Shown: positions 13,926 through 22,133 of the stretch, piece by piece
Numbering within the stretch: the first letter of the stretch is position 1
How the letters are laid out: the number at the start of each line of letters is the position of its first letter
Assembly: GCA_034007705.1 (NCBI GenBank)
Contig: JAVEQK010000038.1
Location: forward strand, 1-22,487
From: UBA10518 sp022837185
GTDB lineage: Bacteria > Desulfobacterota > Desulfobulbia > Desulfobulbales > Desulfobulbaceae
Direction of reading: 5' to 3'
DNA length: 22,487 bases
Notes under the pieces: generated by a model
The model's input: only the letters and a program-made list of their open reading frames with translations
Told to the model about the DNA's origin: nothing
Databases searched by the model: none
Made by a program: the position numbers and the translations under genes

Positions 13926-14939
13926 TCATGGCCCGAGTTCCTTCCTGGCAAAATCAACCATGACGGGATTTTCTTTCGGTTCAATTTTTTCAATACCCTC
14001 TTCGCGGGTCAGCACGCCGGTGCGGACCATGTTGGCAATTTCCCAGACGTACGGGTGAAAATCGTACCGTTTGCGATGGATGTAGTTGGCATAGGCGTTC
14101 AAGGTGCAGTTCGAAGAGTTGGGGTCCGTATCGTCGGGCCGCTCCCAGCCGAGCTCGGTTATCCGGGCCAGGATTTTTTCCTCGTTGTATTCAAGAAAGG
14201 CAAGGGGGTGAATATTCCAGGGGAAGGCGTCCTTCTGCCGGAAATGATCTTCGTTGAGAAAATAGGGAAGGATCTTGTCGCCGGCTATGGCATGGAGCGG
14301 TTTAATGATGGCCTGCTGGGTGGTTTTCATGAGGGCCGGGTTGGTCAGCATGACCGACGATTGGACCGGCGCCTGGCCCGGCGACCAGCCGAACCCGACA
14401 AAGGGAATCCGCTTTTCGACGGCAGTGCGCAGGACGATGCCCTTGACCATGCCGATGCAGCTCGTACAGATGGTGCTTGCCCGCTCCAAAGTCTTGGCGG
14501 AATAGAGCTCCTGCGAACTCGCTGTCCTGAATATCGACCGCAGCATCTTCCTGCTCGGTCTGACAAGGAGGCTGTCGACCCCCAGGGCTGCGCAGACATT
14601 GTTGATATTCTCAAAGGCCCTTGGTGAGACAAAGGTATTGTCAAACGTCAGGGCCAGGACATTCAAGCCGTAGCGGTTGACAAACTGGTCCAGGGTGTAG
14701 GTGGAATCCTTGCCGCCGCTATAGGCCAGAATGACGTCATATCCGCCTTTTCGTTCATGCTTTTCCAGGAGACCGAGGAATTTCTCCTCGTATTTTTTCC
14801 TCAGGGCGGCGGTAACATCGTTTCCCTTGTACTGCAGGCAAAAGTTGCAAACCCCGTCCCGGTCAAAGGAAATGCCCGGAAACGTTGAGGGCAGGATGCA
14901 GCGGGTGCAGAGAAAGCGTTCTTTTTCTTGGGCGGTCAT
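13926..14939 (-). CDS. PP-loop ATPase, N-acetyl-sugar amidotransferase-like (WbpG/PseA-type)
   Basis: A 337-residue N-type ATP-pyrophosphatase. It begins with zinc-type cysteine pairs CTRC (11, 14) and CNFC (31, 34) around FDRDGVC. The PP-loop SGGKDST lies at 74-80, and a further CTSC pair at about 162-165 is followed by GMVKG. This order matches LPS amidotransferases such as WbpG and PseA, which adenylate a carbonyl so that ammonia can replace it, giving acetamidino sugars. Those partners normally use HisH/HisF-like glutaminases, which are not in the window; an AsnB-type glutaminase is present in the operon instead. The substrate is therefore open. ATG 14939 overlaps the ligase stop by four bases (ATGA), so it is the last, coupled gene of the operon. 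Confidence 0.8.
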   Translation of the reverse strand: MTAQEKERFLCTRCILPSTFPGISFDRDGVCNFCLQYKGNDVTAALRKKYEEKFLGLLEKHERKGGYDVILAYSGGKDSTYTLDQFVNRYGLNVLALTFDNTFVSPRAFENINNVCAALGVDSLLVRPSRKMLRSIFRTASSQELYSAKTLERASTICTSCIGMVKGIVLRTAVEKRIPFVGFGWSPGQAPVQSSVMLTNPALMKTTQQAIIKPLHAIAGDKILPYFLNEDHFRQKDAFPWNIHPLAFLEYNEEKILARITELGWERPDDTDPNSSNCTLNAYANYIHRKRYDFHPYVWEIANMVRTGVLTREEGIEKIEPKENPVMVDFARKELGP

Positions 14940-16423
14940 GATTGCAGGTCACCTTTTTTAATTTTACCGGAAGACGTTTTCGGCAGTTCATCGAGCATGA
15001 TCACTTTATGGGGCACCTTGAAGGCCGGGAGATTTTTGCGGCAGTACCGGACAATATCCTTTTCCGAGGCCGCATGCCCGGGCTTGAGGACGACAAAGGC
15101 ATGAATACTCTCCCCCAGGATCTCATCCTCAATCCCCACCACCGCCACTTCATGAACGGCCTCGATCTCGTGGATGATTTCCTCTATTTCCTTGGGAGCA
15201 ATGCGGTGTGAACCGCACTTGATCAGGTCCGACTTGCGGCTGACGATATAGAGAAATCCGTTCTCGTCGGCGTAGGCAAGATCACCGGTCCACAGCTTGC
15301 CGTTGCGGAGAACGGCTTTTGTTTCCCCGGGCCGTTGCCAGTACCCGGCCATGATGTTTTGACCGGAGGCAACGATTTCACCGACTTCTCCGACACCCGC
15401 CGCTCGCCCGTCTTCCCTGAGCACCTCGAGAGTGACGCCGGGAATGGCCCTGCCGATGGAGCCGGGCTTTTTCAGCAGGTATTCGGGCGGGAGATAGGAA
15501 AGCCGGGGGGCGGCTTCGGTCTGCCCGTACATGATGTAAATGTCCACGCCGGGAAACACTTCGGCAAGCTGACCGGCCAGCTTGGGGGACATGGCGGCGC
15601 CGGCCTGGGTCAGGTAGCGCAGGTGCGGAAAGGAAAAATCCCTGGCCGCCGACCGGTGCAGCAGAATGGCAAAAGTCGACGGCACTCCGGAGAGGCCTGT
15701 TACCTGCTCCTCAATCATCTGCTGCAGGATAACGTTGGGATAGAGAAAACTCTGGTTGACAACCATTTTCCCCCCGGCCGCGATATGCGAAAGCATGACC
15801 GAGCTGCCGTACGAGTAGAAAAAGGGCAGGACCGCCATGACGCTGTCCCGGTCGGTCAGGTGCATGTATTCCAGGATGGAGTCGGTGTTCGCCACCAGGT
15901 TGGCGTGGCTGAGCATCACTCCCTTGGGCTGCCCTGTTGTTCCCGAAGTGTAGATTATCTGGGCTATGTCCCGTGGTTCTGTCCGCCTGTTGAACTGATT
16001 GTCCGGGACCAGGCGGTACGAAGAGTCCGCAAGCAGCGTTTCGATATCAGTAAGAGCACGCACTCCGGGATGGGACCGGATGTACTTGCCGTATGTTCTG
16101 CAGCGCCCGGATATCAGTACCTGCGAGGCGCCGCAATCGGACAGGACCGTGTTCAGCGATCGTTCGGATGTTTGCGTGTTCAGGCCGACTATGATCCCGC
16201 CGGCCTGCAGTATGCCGAAATAGGAGGCGATATAGTGCACGGGTTCATCCGTGAGAATGGCGACCCTGTCCCCCGGGGTCAAGTCCTGCTCCGTCAACCG
16301 GGCCGCCACTTGGCCTGCGCAGGTCAACAGCCTGGAATAGGGCACCCGTTCCCCGCCGTGCACAACGGCAATTTTCTCCCCATGTGCGGCAGCGGAATGA
16401 ATCAGGTAGTCCTGGACGAGCAT
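14936..16423 (-). CDS. AMP-forming acyl-CoA/acyl-ACP ligase (EPS-cluster type)
   Basis: A 495-residue ANL-superfamily adenylating enzyme. ATG 16423 overlaps the ACP stop by one base (TGATG) with AGGAAG upstream; the longer open frame is not needed. The P-loop-like motif IIYTSGTTGQPKGVMLSHAN, the YGQTEAAPRLSYLP motif, LWTGDLAYADENGFLYIVSR and the catalytic lysine motif PKTSSGKIKKGDL near the C-terminus are all present. It should activate a carboxylic acid as an acyl-AMP and transfer it to the adjacent carrier protein. It resembles the acyl-CoA ligase family named for exosortase A-type EPS clusters, though no exosortase or PEP-CTERM protein is in the window. Coupling to the ACP and to the PP-loop enzyme suggests one pathway. 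Confidence 0.92.
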   Translation of the reverse strand: MLVQDYLIHSAAAHGEKIAVVHGGERVPYSRLLTCAGQVAARLTEQDLTPGDRVAILTDEPVHYIASYFGILQAGGIIVGLNTQTSERSLNTVLSDCGASQVLISGRCRTYGKYIRSHPGVRALTDIETLLADSSYRLVPDNQFNRRTEPRDIAQIIYTSGTTGQPKGVMLSHANLVANTDSILEYMHLTDRDSVMAVLPFFYSYGSSVMLSHIAAGGKMVVNQSFLYPNVILQQMIEEQVTGLSGVPSTFAILLHRSAARDFSFPHLRYLTQAGAAMSPKLAGQLAEVFPGVDIYIMYGQTEAAPRLSYLPPEYLLKKPGSIGRAIPGVTLEVLREDGRAAGVGEVGEIVASGQNIMAGYWQRPGETKAVLRNGKLWTGDLAYADENGFLYIVSRKSDLIKCGSHRIAPKEIEEIIHEIEAVHEVAVVGIEDEILGESIHAFVVLKPGHAASEKDIVRYCRKNLPAFKVPHKVIMLDELPKTSSGKIKKGDLQS

Positions 16424-16671
16424 CAGCTTTTCTTCCTGTCGATAAACGCGGCAAGCAGGTTGACGCTGTCGAGATTTTCCGGGATCAGTTCTTCGTCCTC
16501 TATCTTGATGCCAAACGTCTCTTCCAGCCATTCCACCAGTTCCAGCACACCGGTGGAATCGATGATTCCCTTCTCCAGAAAGGAATCATCGTTTTGCAAT
16601 GCACTTTCATCAGCATCAAAGAGAAAGTTTTCAAAAATAAAAGCCCTGATCGAATCAACCGCAACGGACAT
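16423..16671 (-). CDS. Acyl carrier protein of the EPS operon
   Basis: An 82-residue acidic helical carrier protein. The phosphopantetheine attachment site is Ser39 in GIIDSTGVLELVEWLEE. This differs from the usual DSL by having Thr after Ser but is common in secondary carrier proteins. Helix 1 is SIRAFIFENFLF and helix 3-4 is ETFGIKIEDEELIPENLDSV. ATG 16671 has GAGGT 4-5 bases upstream. It is the partner of the ligase that starts on its stop codon. It is too diverged to be the housekeeping fatty-acid ACP, and it should carry the acyl group made by the ligase for transfer to the glycan or to an amino sugar. Confidence 0.92.
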   Translation of the reverse strand: MSVAVDSIRAFIFENFLFDADESALQNDDSFLEKGIIDSTGVLELVEWLEETFGIKIEDEELIPENLDSVNLLAAFIDRKKS

Positions 16672-16701
16672 GTCTACCTCAAAAAGTAAAATTTAATATC
16701 T

Positions 16702-16785
16702 CATCTGTGCAATCTGTTAAATCTGCGGATAAAATGAAAAAAAACTTATCCACAGATTACGCAGATTACGCAGATTTTTTTGTGA
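16702..16785. repeat. Inverted repeat plus 9-bp tandem repeat between asnB-like gene and ACP gene
   Basis: ATCTGCGGATAA (16721-16732) and TTATCCACAGAT (16746-16757) form a 12-bp hairpin with one mismatch. GATTACGCA then repeats in tandem at about 16755-16772 and is followed by a T-run. It lies in the 127-base gap inside the operon, the only long gap there, and could attenuate transcription or stabilise an mRNA end. Confidence 0.75.
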
Positions 16786-16798
16786 TTACCACTGAAAT

Positions 16799-18778
16799 TC
16801 ACTCTCCTCCATCCTTCTCATCGGCAAACACTTTGACATTCCCGAGGCTGTCAGGCATGGAAAGGGTAAAATTCTTTATAAATTTATCATAGACAATCTG
16901 GGTTGACAGTATGCCGACAAAGGCCATGTTTTCCTTGAATCCCTGCCGGTTTTTTTTGCGGCACTTGGCAACAAGTCCCTCCACCGCGTTCGGTTTGAAT
17001 ATCCCGGCCTCCTTGAGCATGGCCTCCGACAGGTAATAGGGCAGATATTCCGGCTCATTGTCGCCAAAGAAACTCAGGATGTCCGGAGCCATGTAGGGCT
17101 GCTTCTTCCGGCGGAGAATGGCATCCGGCAGGACATCGGCCACGGCCTGCTTGAGAATATTCTTTTCGTTCAGCACCTTCATTTTCAGCCTTGCCGGTAT
17201 ACGTCCGGCATACTCTACGACCCGGTGGTCCAGGAAGGGATACCGCCCCTCCACGGAATGGGCCATGGCCATCCTGTCTCCCTGGGAAGAGAGGAGATAA
17301 TTGCCCAGCAGCAGTTTCGCTTCAACATACTGGGCGCGCAGGAAATAATCGAGCCCCTGCAGGGACGGGGCAAGGTAGTCCAGTCGTTCTTCCGGCCGAG
17401 CGGCAGCCTCGGCCACAAAATCGGAAAAAAATGTCTGGGTTCCCCGGGTCGTTTTCCAGCGCGGCCGATGGGCGTAAAACAGGTCATCAACATCGCCATC
17501 GGTGTCAAAAAACTGGCGGGCGTATTCAGCTGACCTGGTGGGGGAAAGCGCAAGATAGGGATAGAGCCGCTTCAGCAGCAGGGGCCGCAGGGCGGAGTCC
17601 GGGTTTTTATGGATAAAGGAACGGATCCTGGCCTCCTTGAAGATATCGTATCCGCCCAGGATTTCATCGGAGCCCTCGCCGGTCAGGACAACCTTGTATT
17701 CGTTCTGCCGGACCAGTCCGGACAGGACATACATTGGCGCCGGCGCCGTCCGCAGGATCGGGACCTCGGCATGCCAGATGACCTCAGGAAAAACAGAGCC
17801 GATGGCCTGGTAGCCGCAGACAATCTCATGGTGATCCGTGCCCAGATATTGGACCATGCGGCCCTGCTCATCCCGTTCATCATAAACCCTGTCGGCAAAA
17901 GCCACGGAAAAGGTTTTGAGGGGGTTGGTGGTGAAATGTTTGATCAGGGAGGTGATGGCGGAAGAATCAAGACCGCCGCTCAAATAGGCCCCGACCGGGA
18001 CATCTGCCCGCAACCGCAGGCGGACGGCGTCAATGAGGAGGTCGCGCAGTCCGGCGGCGTACTCCTTTTCGGAAACCAAGCCATCGGGATCGGGGTAAAT
18101 GGGGATGTCCCAGTATCGCTGGGGAGCGTGCACTCCCGATCTGTCCACCCGCATCCAGTGGCCCGGCGGAAGCTGGTGCACGGATTCGAAGACCGTTTCA
18201 TGGGCCGCCGGGGTCCAGAATGTGAAAATGTCGCCCAAAACCCGGGGATTAAACCTTCTCGGCACAGAAGGGTCGGCGCTGAACAGGGATTTGATCTCCG
18301 AGCCGAAATAGAAGCAGCCGTCATGCCGGGTATAAAACAGCGGCCGCACCCCCAACCTGTCCCGGGCCAGAAACAGTTCCTGCTTGCGGACATCGTAAAT
18401 GGCGATGGCAAACTGACCGTTCAATTCGTCCAGACATTGGGGCCCTTTTTCTTCAAAGAGATGGACGATGACCTCGGTATCCGAGTGGGTTGCAAAAACG
18501 TGGCCCCGCTTCTCCAAATCAACCCGGAGCTCGGGATAATTATAAATCTCCCCATTGAAAATGATCCACAGGGATTTGTCTTCATTGGACAGCGGCTGCC
18601 ACCCCCCCTCAAGATCAATGATCGACAACCTGGCATGGGCCAGGCCCGCTCTCTCAGAGATGTAAAAACCAAAACCGTCCGGCCCCCGATGCCGCACGGC
18701 ATAAATCATCCGTTCGAGCACGGATCGCTCGGGATGTCTGTCGGTACTGATAGCGAATACTCCGGCAATGCCGCACAT
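16799..18778 (-). CDS. Asparagine synthase-like glutamine amidotransferase (AsnB family, EPS-associated)
   Basis: A 659-residue class II glutamine amidotransferase fused to a synthetase domain. The start is ATG 18778 because the catalytic cysteine must be residue 2 (MCGIAGVF); the longer open frame is rejected. Glutaminase landmarks are RHRGPDG (29-35), RLSIIDLEGGWQPLSN (50-65) and NGEIYNY (75-81). The synthetase PP-loop SGGLDSS is at 267-273, followed by FSVAFADRVYDE, TGEGSDEILGGYD and GRYPFLDHRVVEY. The enzyme would release ammonia from glutamine and join it to an adenylated carboxylate. In EPS and exosortase-type clusters such proteins are called amidotransferases of unknown substrate; free asparagine synthesis is less likely given the context. 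The ribosome site is weak. It sits 38 bases after the GT2 gene. Confidence 0.93.
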   Translation of the reverse strand: MCGIAGVFAISTDRHPERSVLERMIYAVRHRGPDGFGFYISERAGLAHARLSIIDLEGGWQPLSNEDKSLWIIFNGEIYNYPELRVDLEKRGHVFATHSDTEVIVHLFEEKGPQCLDELNGQFAIAIYDVRKQELFLARDRLGVRPLFYTRHDGCFYFGSEIKSLFSADPSVPRRFNPRVLGDIFTFWTPAAHETVFESVHQLPPGHWMRVDRSGVHAPQRYWDIPIYPDPDGLVSEKEYAAGLRDLLIDAVRLRLRADVPVGAYLSGGLDSSAITSLIKHFTTNPLKTFSVAFADRVYDERDEQGRMVQYLGTDHHEIVCGYQAIGSVFPEVIWHAEVPILRTAPAPMYVLSGLVRQNEYKVVLTGEGSDEILGGYDIFKEARIRSFIHKNPDSALRPLLLKRLYPYLALSPTRSAEYARQFFDTDGDVDDLFYAHRPRWKTTRGTQTFFSDFVAEAAARPEERLDYLAPSLQGLDYFLRAQYVEAKLLLGNYLLSSQGDRMAMAHSVEGRYPFLDHRVVEYAGRIPARLKMKVLNEKNILKQAVADVLPDAILRRKKQPYMAPDILSFFGDNEPEYLPYYLSEAMLKEAGIFKPNAVEGLVAKCRKKNRQGFKENMAFVGILSTQIVYDKFIKNFTLSMPDSLGNVKVFADEKDGGE

Positions 18779-18816
18779 ATGGAAATGATCTCTATCTGTT
18801 GATTTTTTACGGCGCG

Positions 18817-19947
18817 TCAGCGCTGCGAAGGGGTCCAGAGCACTATTCGTTCGCCTTTCAGATATTTCCACCAGGCAATAAGTATTGCAGCATTCACGAT
18901 GAGAAAAAATGTGGGAATTTTAAAAATTCCGTGCAGTTTCTCAGTTTTCCAGCCAACAATGCCCATGCCGTAAAAAAACATTTGTCCGAAAAAGAGGACT
19001 TGGAACAATAAAGAGTCAAAGGCAAGAATCAGGTTCGTCGCAAAGGCGACGGCAAGAAAAAAGGGAACCAGCCAGCGCAGTAATTTGTGACAGAAGAACT
19101 GGTAGGCAAATAATCCGTACGCCAGGGGATTCAGCAAATCCGTGTGAGTCCAGAATACGGTCAATCCCCTGAGGACGGTTCGGATTTTTCTGTCAAACTC
19201 TCTTTTTTTATCAGTCAAATCCATGTAGTAACCTACAGAAAGGGGATCCGCCACTCCTCGCAGCCCTTGTTTGACACTGTTCAGCAGGGTGCGGAAATCA
19301 CTCTGCACATCTCCTGCAAAATCCAGGCACACTTTTTTCCGGGCGGCAAAAAAGGAACCGCTCAGGCCCACCAGGGAGTTGACGCTGGACTCAAGCCGCC
19401 GCAGCCACATTTCATACCGTACATAAAAACCTTCACCGGAGGGCTTCCCGTCCCGGTCAAGTAATTTATCCTCGCTGCTGACGCATCCCACAGAGGGATC
19501 GGCAAAATTGGCGGCAATTTTTTTCAGCCCGTCAGGATCAATCATGGTTGCCACATCGGAAAACACGAGAATATCACCTTTTGCGCGGGCTACCGCTTCT
19601 TTCTGGGCGTTTTCCTTGCCGCCGCGATTTTTCACTTCCAACAATTCAACGCCCTGCCGGGCAAATGAACTGACAATATTGTTCGTTCCATCGGTAGAGC
19701 CGTCGGAAGCAACAATGATCTGCAGTTTTTCCCGCGGATAAACAAGCTTGATCGAATTTTCCAATTTTCCCTTTATGCGTTTCTCCTCATTGAAGGCAGT
19801 TATGATAAAGGAAATATGAGGGGTGATTTCTTCGCGTTGAACAGGCTTCCTTTTGAATGCCCTGAGGCAAAGCAGTGAAACGGGGTAGCCGAAGTAGGCA
19901 TAAAAAGTGGCGAAGAGAGCCGCAAGAAAAAGAAACAATATCAACAA
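18817..19947 (-). CDS. Membrane glycosyltransferase family 2
   Basis: The start is taken as TTG 19947, preceded by GGGAG at about 7 bases; TTG 19974 is an in-frame alternative without a ribosome site. The protein (376 residues) has one N-terminal membrane helix (LLILFLFLAALFATFYAYF). A GT-A domain follows: SFIITAFNEE, IIVASDGSTDGT, the DxD-like FSDVATM, SGSFFAAR, and DVQSDFRT acting as the ED/base region. Three C-terminal helices come last (LLRWLVPFFLAVAFATNLIL, LFQVLFFGQMFFYGMGIVG and FFLIVNAAILIAWW). This layout is that of inner-membrane GT2 enzymes that add or polymerise sugars for exopolysaccharide. Sugar donor and acceptor cannot be read from sequence. It starts only a few tens of bases after the GT4 stop. 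Confidence 0.92.
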   Translation of the reverse strand: MLILFLFLAALFATFYAYFGYPVSLLCLRAFKRKPVQREEITPHISFIITAFNEEKRIKGKLENSIKLVYPREKLQIIVASDGSTDGTNNIVSSFARQGVELLEVKNRGGKENAQKEAVARAKGDILVFSDVATMIDPDGLKKIAANFADPSVGCVSSEDKLLDRDGKPSGEGFYVRYEMWLRRLESSVNSLVGLSGSFFAARKKVCLDFAGDVQSDFRTLLNSVKQGLRGVADPLSVGYYMDLTDKKREFDRKIRTVLRGLTVFWTHTDLLNPLAYGLFAYQFFCHKLLRWLVPFFLAVAFATNLILAFDSLLFQVLFFGQMFFYGMGIVGWKTEKLHGIFKIPTFFLIVNAAILIAWWKYLKGERIVLWTPSQR

Positions 19948-19978
19948 GTGGTTTCTCCCGGTTGTTTCATGCAATGCG

Positions 19979-21079
19979 TCAGGCCCGTGCGCTCAATATC
20001 TTTTCGTACAGGCTGTAATATCCGTCGCACATTGCCTCACTGGAAAAAGATTGAACAATCCGTTGCCTGGCCGCGGAGGACATTCTGGATCGTAATAAAA
20101 CATCATTGGAGAGAAGAATGCATTTATCCGCAAAAACTTCCGGATCCCGATTACTCACCAGGAATCCCTGGAAGCTGTCAGTCACTATTTCCGGAAAACC
20201 TCCCACCCTGGGAGCTATGACCGGCAACCCGTGACTCATGGCCTCCAGGACACTCATGGGAATTCCCTCGTGGACGGAAGTGTTGATGTACAGGTCAAGT
20301 TTTTGATAAAAAGAAGCCATGTCGTCCACATGTCCAAGCAGAGTAAATCTTTTTTCCAATCCAAGCTGCCCTATTTTCTCAATGAGTTTCTCTTTCATGG
20401 GCCCTTCGCCGGCGAGAAGAAAATCAACGGTGTCGCATTTTTTTTCCGCTTTTGCGGCAATGTCGACGAGCAGGTCATAATCTTTTACCGGAAAGAGGCG
20501 GCCTGCAGAGCCGATAACAAGCCGCCCATGATGCGGCCGGATGGTGGACGGAGGAACGGCGATGCCGTTATAAATCACAGTTATTTTTTTTTGATCAAAA
20601 CCATGATTGACCACCATGGAGGTTTTCATCTCTTCAGAAACGGCAACAACGGAATGAAAATATCGTGACAGCAGCTTGAAGTTCAGTGAACATATCATGC
20701 GGAATTTGAATGAACGGCGAACCTGCGTATTCTCAGGCATGCCGTGCTGGGTAGAAATCAGTTGCCGGCCTTGGAAACCTCTTGATGCTAGATAGCTTAA
20801 TAGATTTTCCTTGTAGCGATGTGAATGGATTATCTCCGGGCGTATCGTTCGTACAATCTGACGGAAATTTTTAAGAAGTGATGCGAATGACCTGGTTCTT
20901 TCGTCCAGGATAAATACATTGACGCCGAGGGATTGGACATCCCTCGCCAGCTTCCCGTTATTCAAAAAGACAGCAGTTATCGCGCAATTGTCCATTCTGC
21001 GCAACCCCTTGATAAGCTGGTAGATAACTGCTTCGGCGCCTGCCCAGAGGTCCCCAGACGCGATCTGCAAAACATTCAC
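19979..21079 (-). CDS. Glycosyltransferase family 4 (GT-B fold)
   Basis: A 366-residue soluble glycosyltransferase starting at GTG 21079, with GGGGAG about 8 bases upstream. The N-lobe begins VLQIASGDLWAGAEAVIYQL and includes IIHSHRYKENLLSYLA and STQHGMPE. The C-lobe has the group 1 pattern: IGSAGRLFPVKDYDLLVDIA, LLAGEGPMKEKL, LGHVDDMASFYQKLDLYIN and the donor-binding NTSVHEGIPMSVLEAMSHGL with PVIAPRVGGFPEIV. It should transfer a sugar from a nucleotide donor to a lipid-linked acceptor on the cytoplasmic face. Gene order (31 bases after the deacetylase, a few bases before GT2) makes it part of the EPS operon. Confidence 0.95.
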   Translation of the reverse strand: MNVLQIASGDLWAGAEAVIYQLIKGLRRMDNCAITAVFLNNGKLARDVQSLGVNVFILDERTRSFASLLKNFRQIVRTIRPEIIHSHRYKENLLSYLASRGFQGRQLISTQHGMPENTQVRRSFKFRMICSLNFKLLSRYFHSVVAVSEEMKTSMVVNHGFDQKKITVIYNGIAVPPSTIRPHHGRLVIGSAGRLFPVKDYDLLVDIAAKAEKKCDTVDFLLAGEGPMKEKLIEKIGQLGLEKRFTLLGHVDDMASFYQKLDLYINTSVHEGIPMSVLEAMSHGLPVIAPRVGGFPEIVTDSFQGFLVSNRDPEVFADKCILLSNDVLLRSRMSSAARQRIVQSFSSEAMCDGYYSLYEKILSARA

Positions 21080-21110
21080 TCTGAATGCTCCCCGTTCCCT
21101 GGAAGTAAAT

Positions 21111-22133
21111 TTATAACAATTTCAGAAATCTGTATAAAAGTAATGATGAAGATGAAGAGATGTCCTGGTGCAGGCCGATCCGTTTAAGAGTGAATAAATT
21201 CATATTTTTGCTGACCCATCCACAATCTGTCGTAACAGATAACTTATAGCCGGTACGCATGACCAACTCTCTAATCTTTCGGTTATAATTGCCGTTGGGA
21301 TAGCAAAAAGCGATAAACTCGGGATCAACAGCTCCCTCTGCCACCAGTTTGTCTTTTGATGCCTCAAGTTCATAAATAATATCCGTATCGTTAAGTTTCG
21401 TCAGAATTGCATGGTTTACGGTGTGAGATCCAAACGAAACCAGTTCAGTCTTCGCCATGCCGCGCACTTCGTCCCAATTCAAAAACGACCTGGGAAGATT
21501 GATTTCCTGTATGCCCAATAATGTGGAAAGTTCCTTTAGAATATGTTCAATCTCAAGGTAATCATAGTTTTTTAACAGTTGAACCGATTGTTCAAACTTT
21601 TGTGCAAAGGAGCCCCGCAGTCCTGCCATTTTATTGAATAAGGGATTCTTGAAAGTTATGCTGCTGTTTCCGGAATGCATTGAAGAGAGCAAGTGGGCCA
21701 GCCGATCTGTCCAGAAAATCTTTTCACTGCCGATAAATGATGTCGGCAGGAAAACAGTGGAGGGGGTTTTATGCTTTTTCAGGATGGGAAAAGCATACAC
21801 GAAGAAATCAACCCACCCGTCGTCAAAGGTAATCGCACAAAACGGCTTATCATTGGTGTTTCTTTCTTCCCCTTTCAAGCAAGAGTAGAGATCGCGCAGG
21901 GAGACAATCTCAAAGTTGTCTTTTAGGCAAGCAACATGCTTCTCGAATGTATCATCCGTAACGTACATTCCCGGCTCGATAAGCCTTGTAATCTTATCTT
22001 TGGACAGAACGCGATGATACGTCAGGATTATTCCATGATCCAGAGGAACTGCATGTAACTTGGACTGCAATATTTTAAAATGATATTGCGTTGCAGCAAG
22101 TATTTTTTTTATGAGGATTCCTGTGGATATCAT
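21111..22133 (-). CDS. Polysaccharide deacetylase (NodB/CE4 family)
   Basis: A 340-residue protein from ATG 22133; GTG 22139, two codons upstream, is an alternative and neither has a clear ribosome site. The CE4 domain is recognisable: YHRVL (the family's early YHxV motif), CAITFDDGWVDFFVYAFPIL with the catalytic Asp and metal-binding Asp, FLPTSFIG, a second-motif region SFGSHTVNHAILTKL with the metal-binding histidines, and FCYPNGNYNRKIREL. It would remove N- or O-acetyl groups from the nascent polysaccharide. No clear signal peptide is seen, only a weak N-terminal segment, so the location is uncertain. It is the first gene of the minus-strand operon in this window. Its C-terminal third carries NLFTLKRIGLHQD, a frequent ending in this EPS subfamily. 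Confidence 0.92.
   Translation of the reverse strand: MISTGILIKKILAATQYHFKILQSKLHAVPLDHGIILTYHRVLSKDKITRLIEPGMYVTDDTFEKHVACLKDNFEIVSLRDLYSCLKGEERNTNDKPFCAITFDDGWVDFFVYAFPILKKHKTPSTVFLPTSFIGSEKIFWTDRLAHLLSSMHSGNSSITFKNPLFNKMAGLRGSFAQKFEQSVQLLKNYDYLEIEHILKELSTLLGIQEINLPRSFLNWDEVRGMAKTELVSFGSHTVNHAILTKLNDTDIIYELEASKDKLVAEGAVDPEFIAFCYPNGNYNRKIRELVMRTGYKLSVTTDCGWVSKNMNLFTLKRIGLHQDISSSSSLLLYRFLKLL

Noticed and set aside
15335..16696. 453-codon plus-strand open frame opposite the ligase and ACP genes
   Set aside because: The minus strand has full ANL motifs and an ACP with overlapping starts and stops; the plus-strand protein is a shadow.
17609..18802. 397-codon plus-strand open frame opposite the AsnB-like gene
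   Set aside because: Shadow of the glutamine amidotransferase; no domain recognised.
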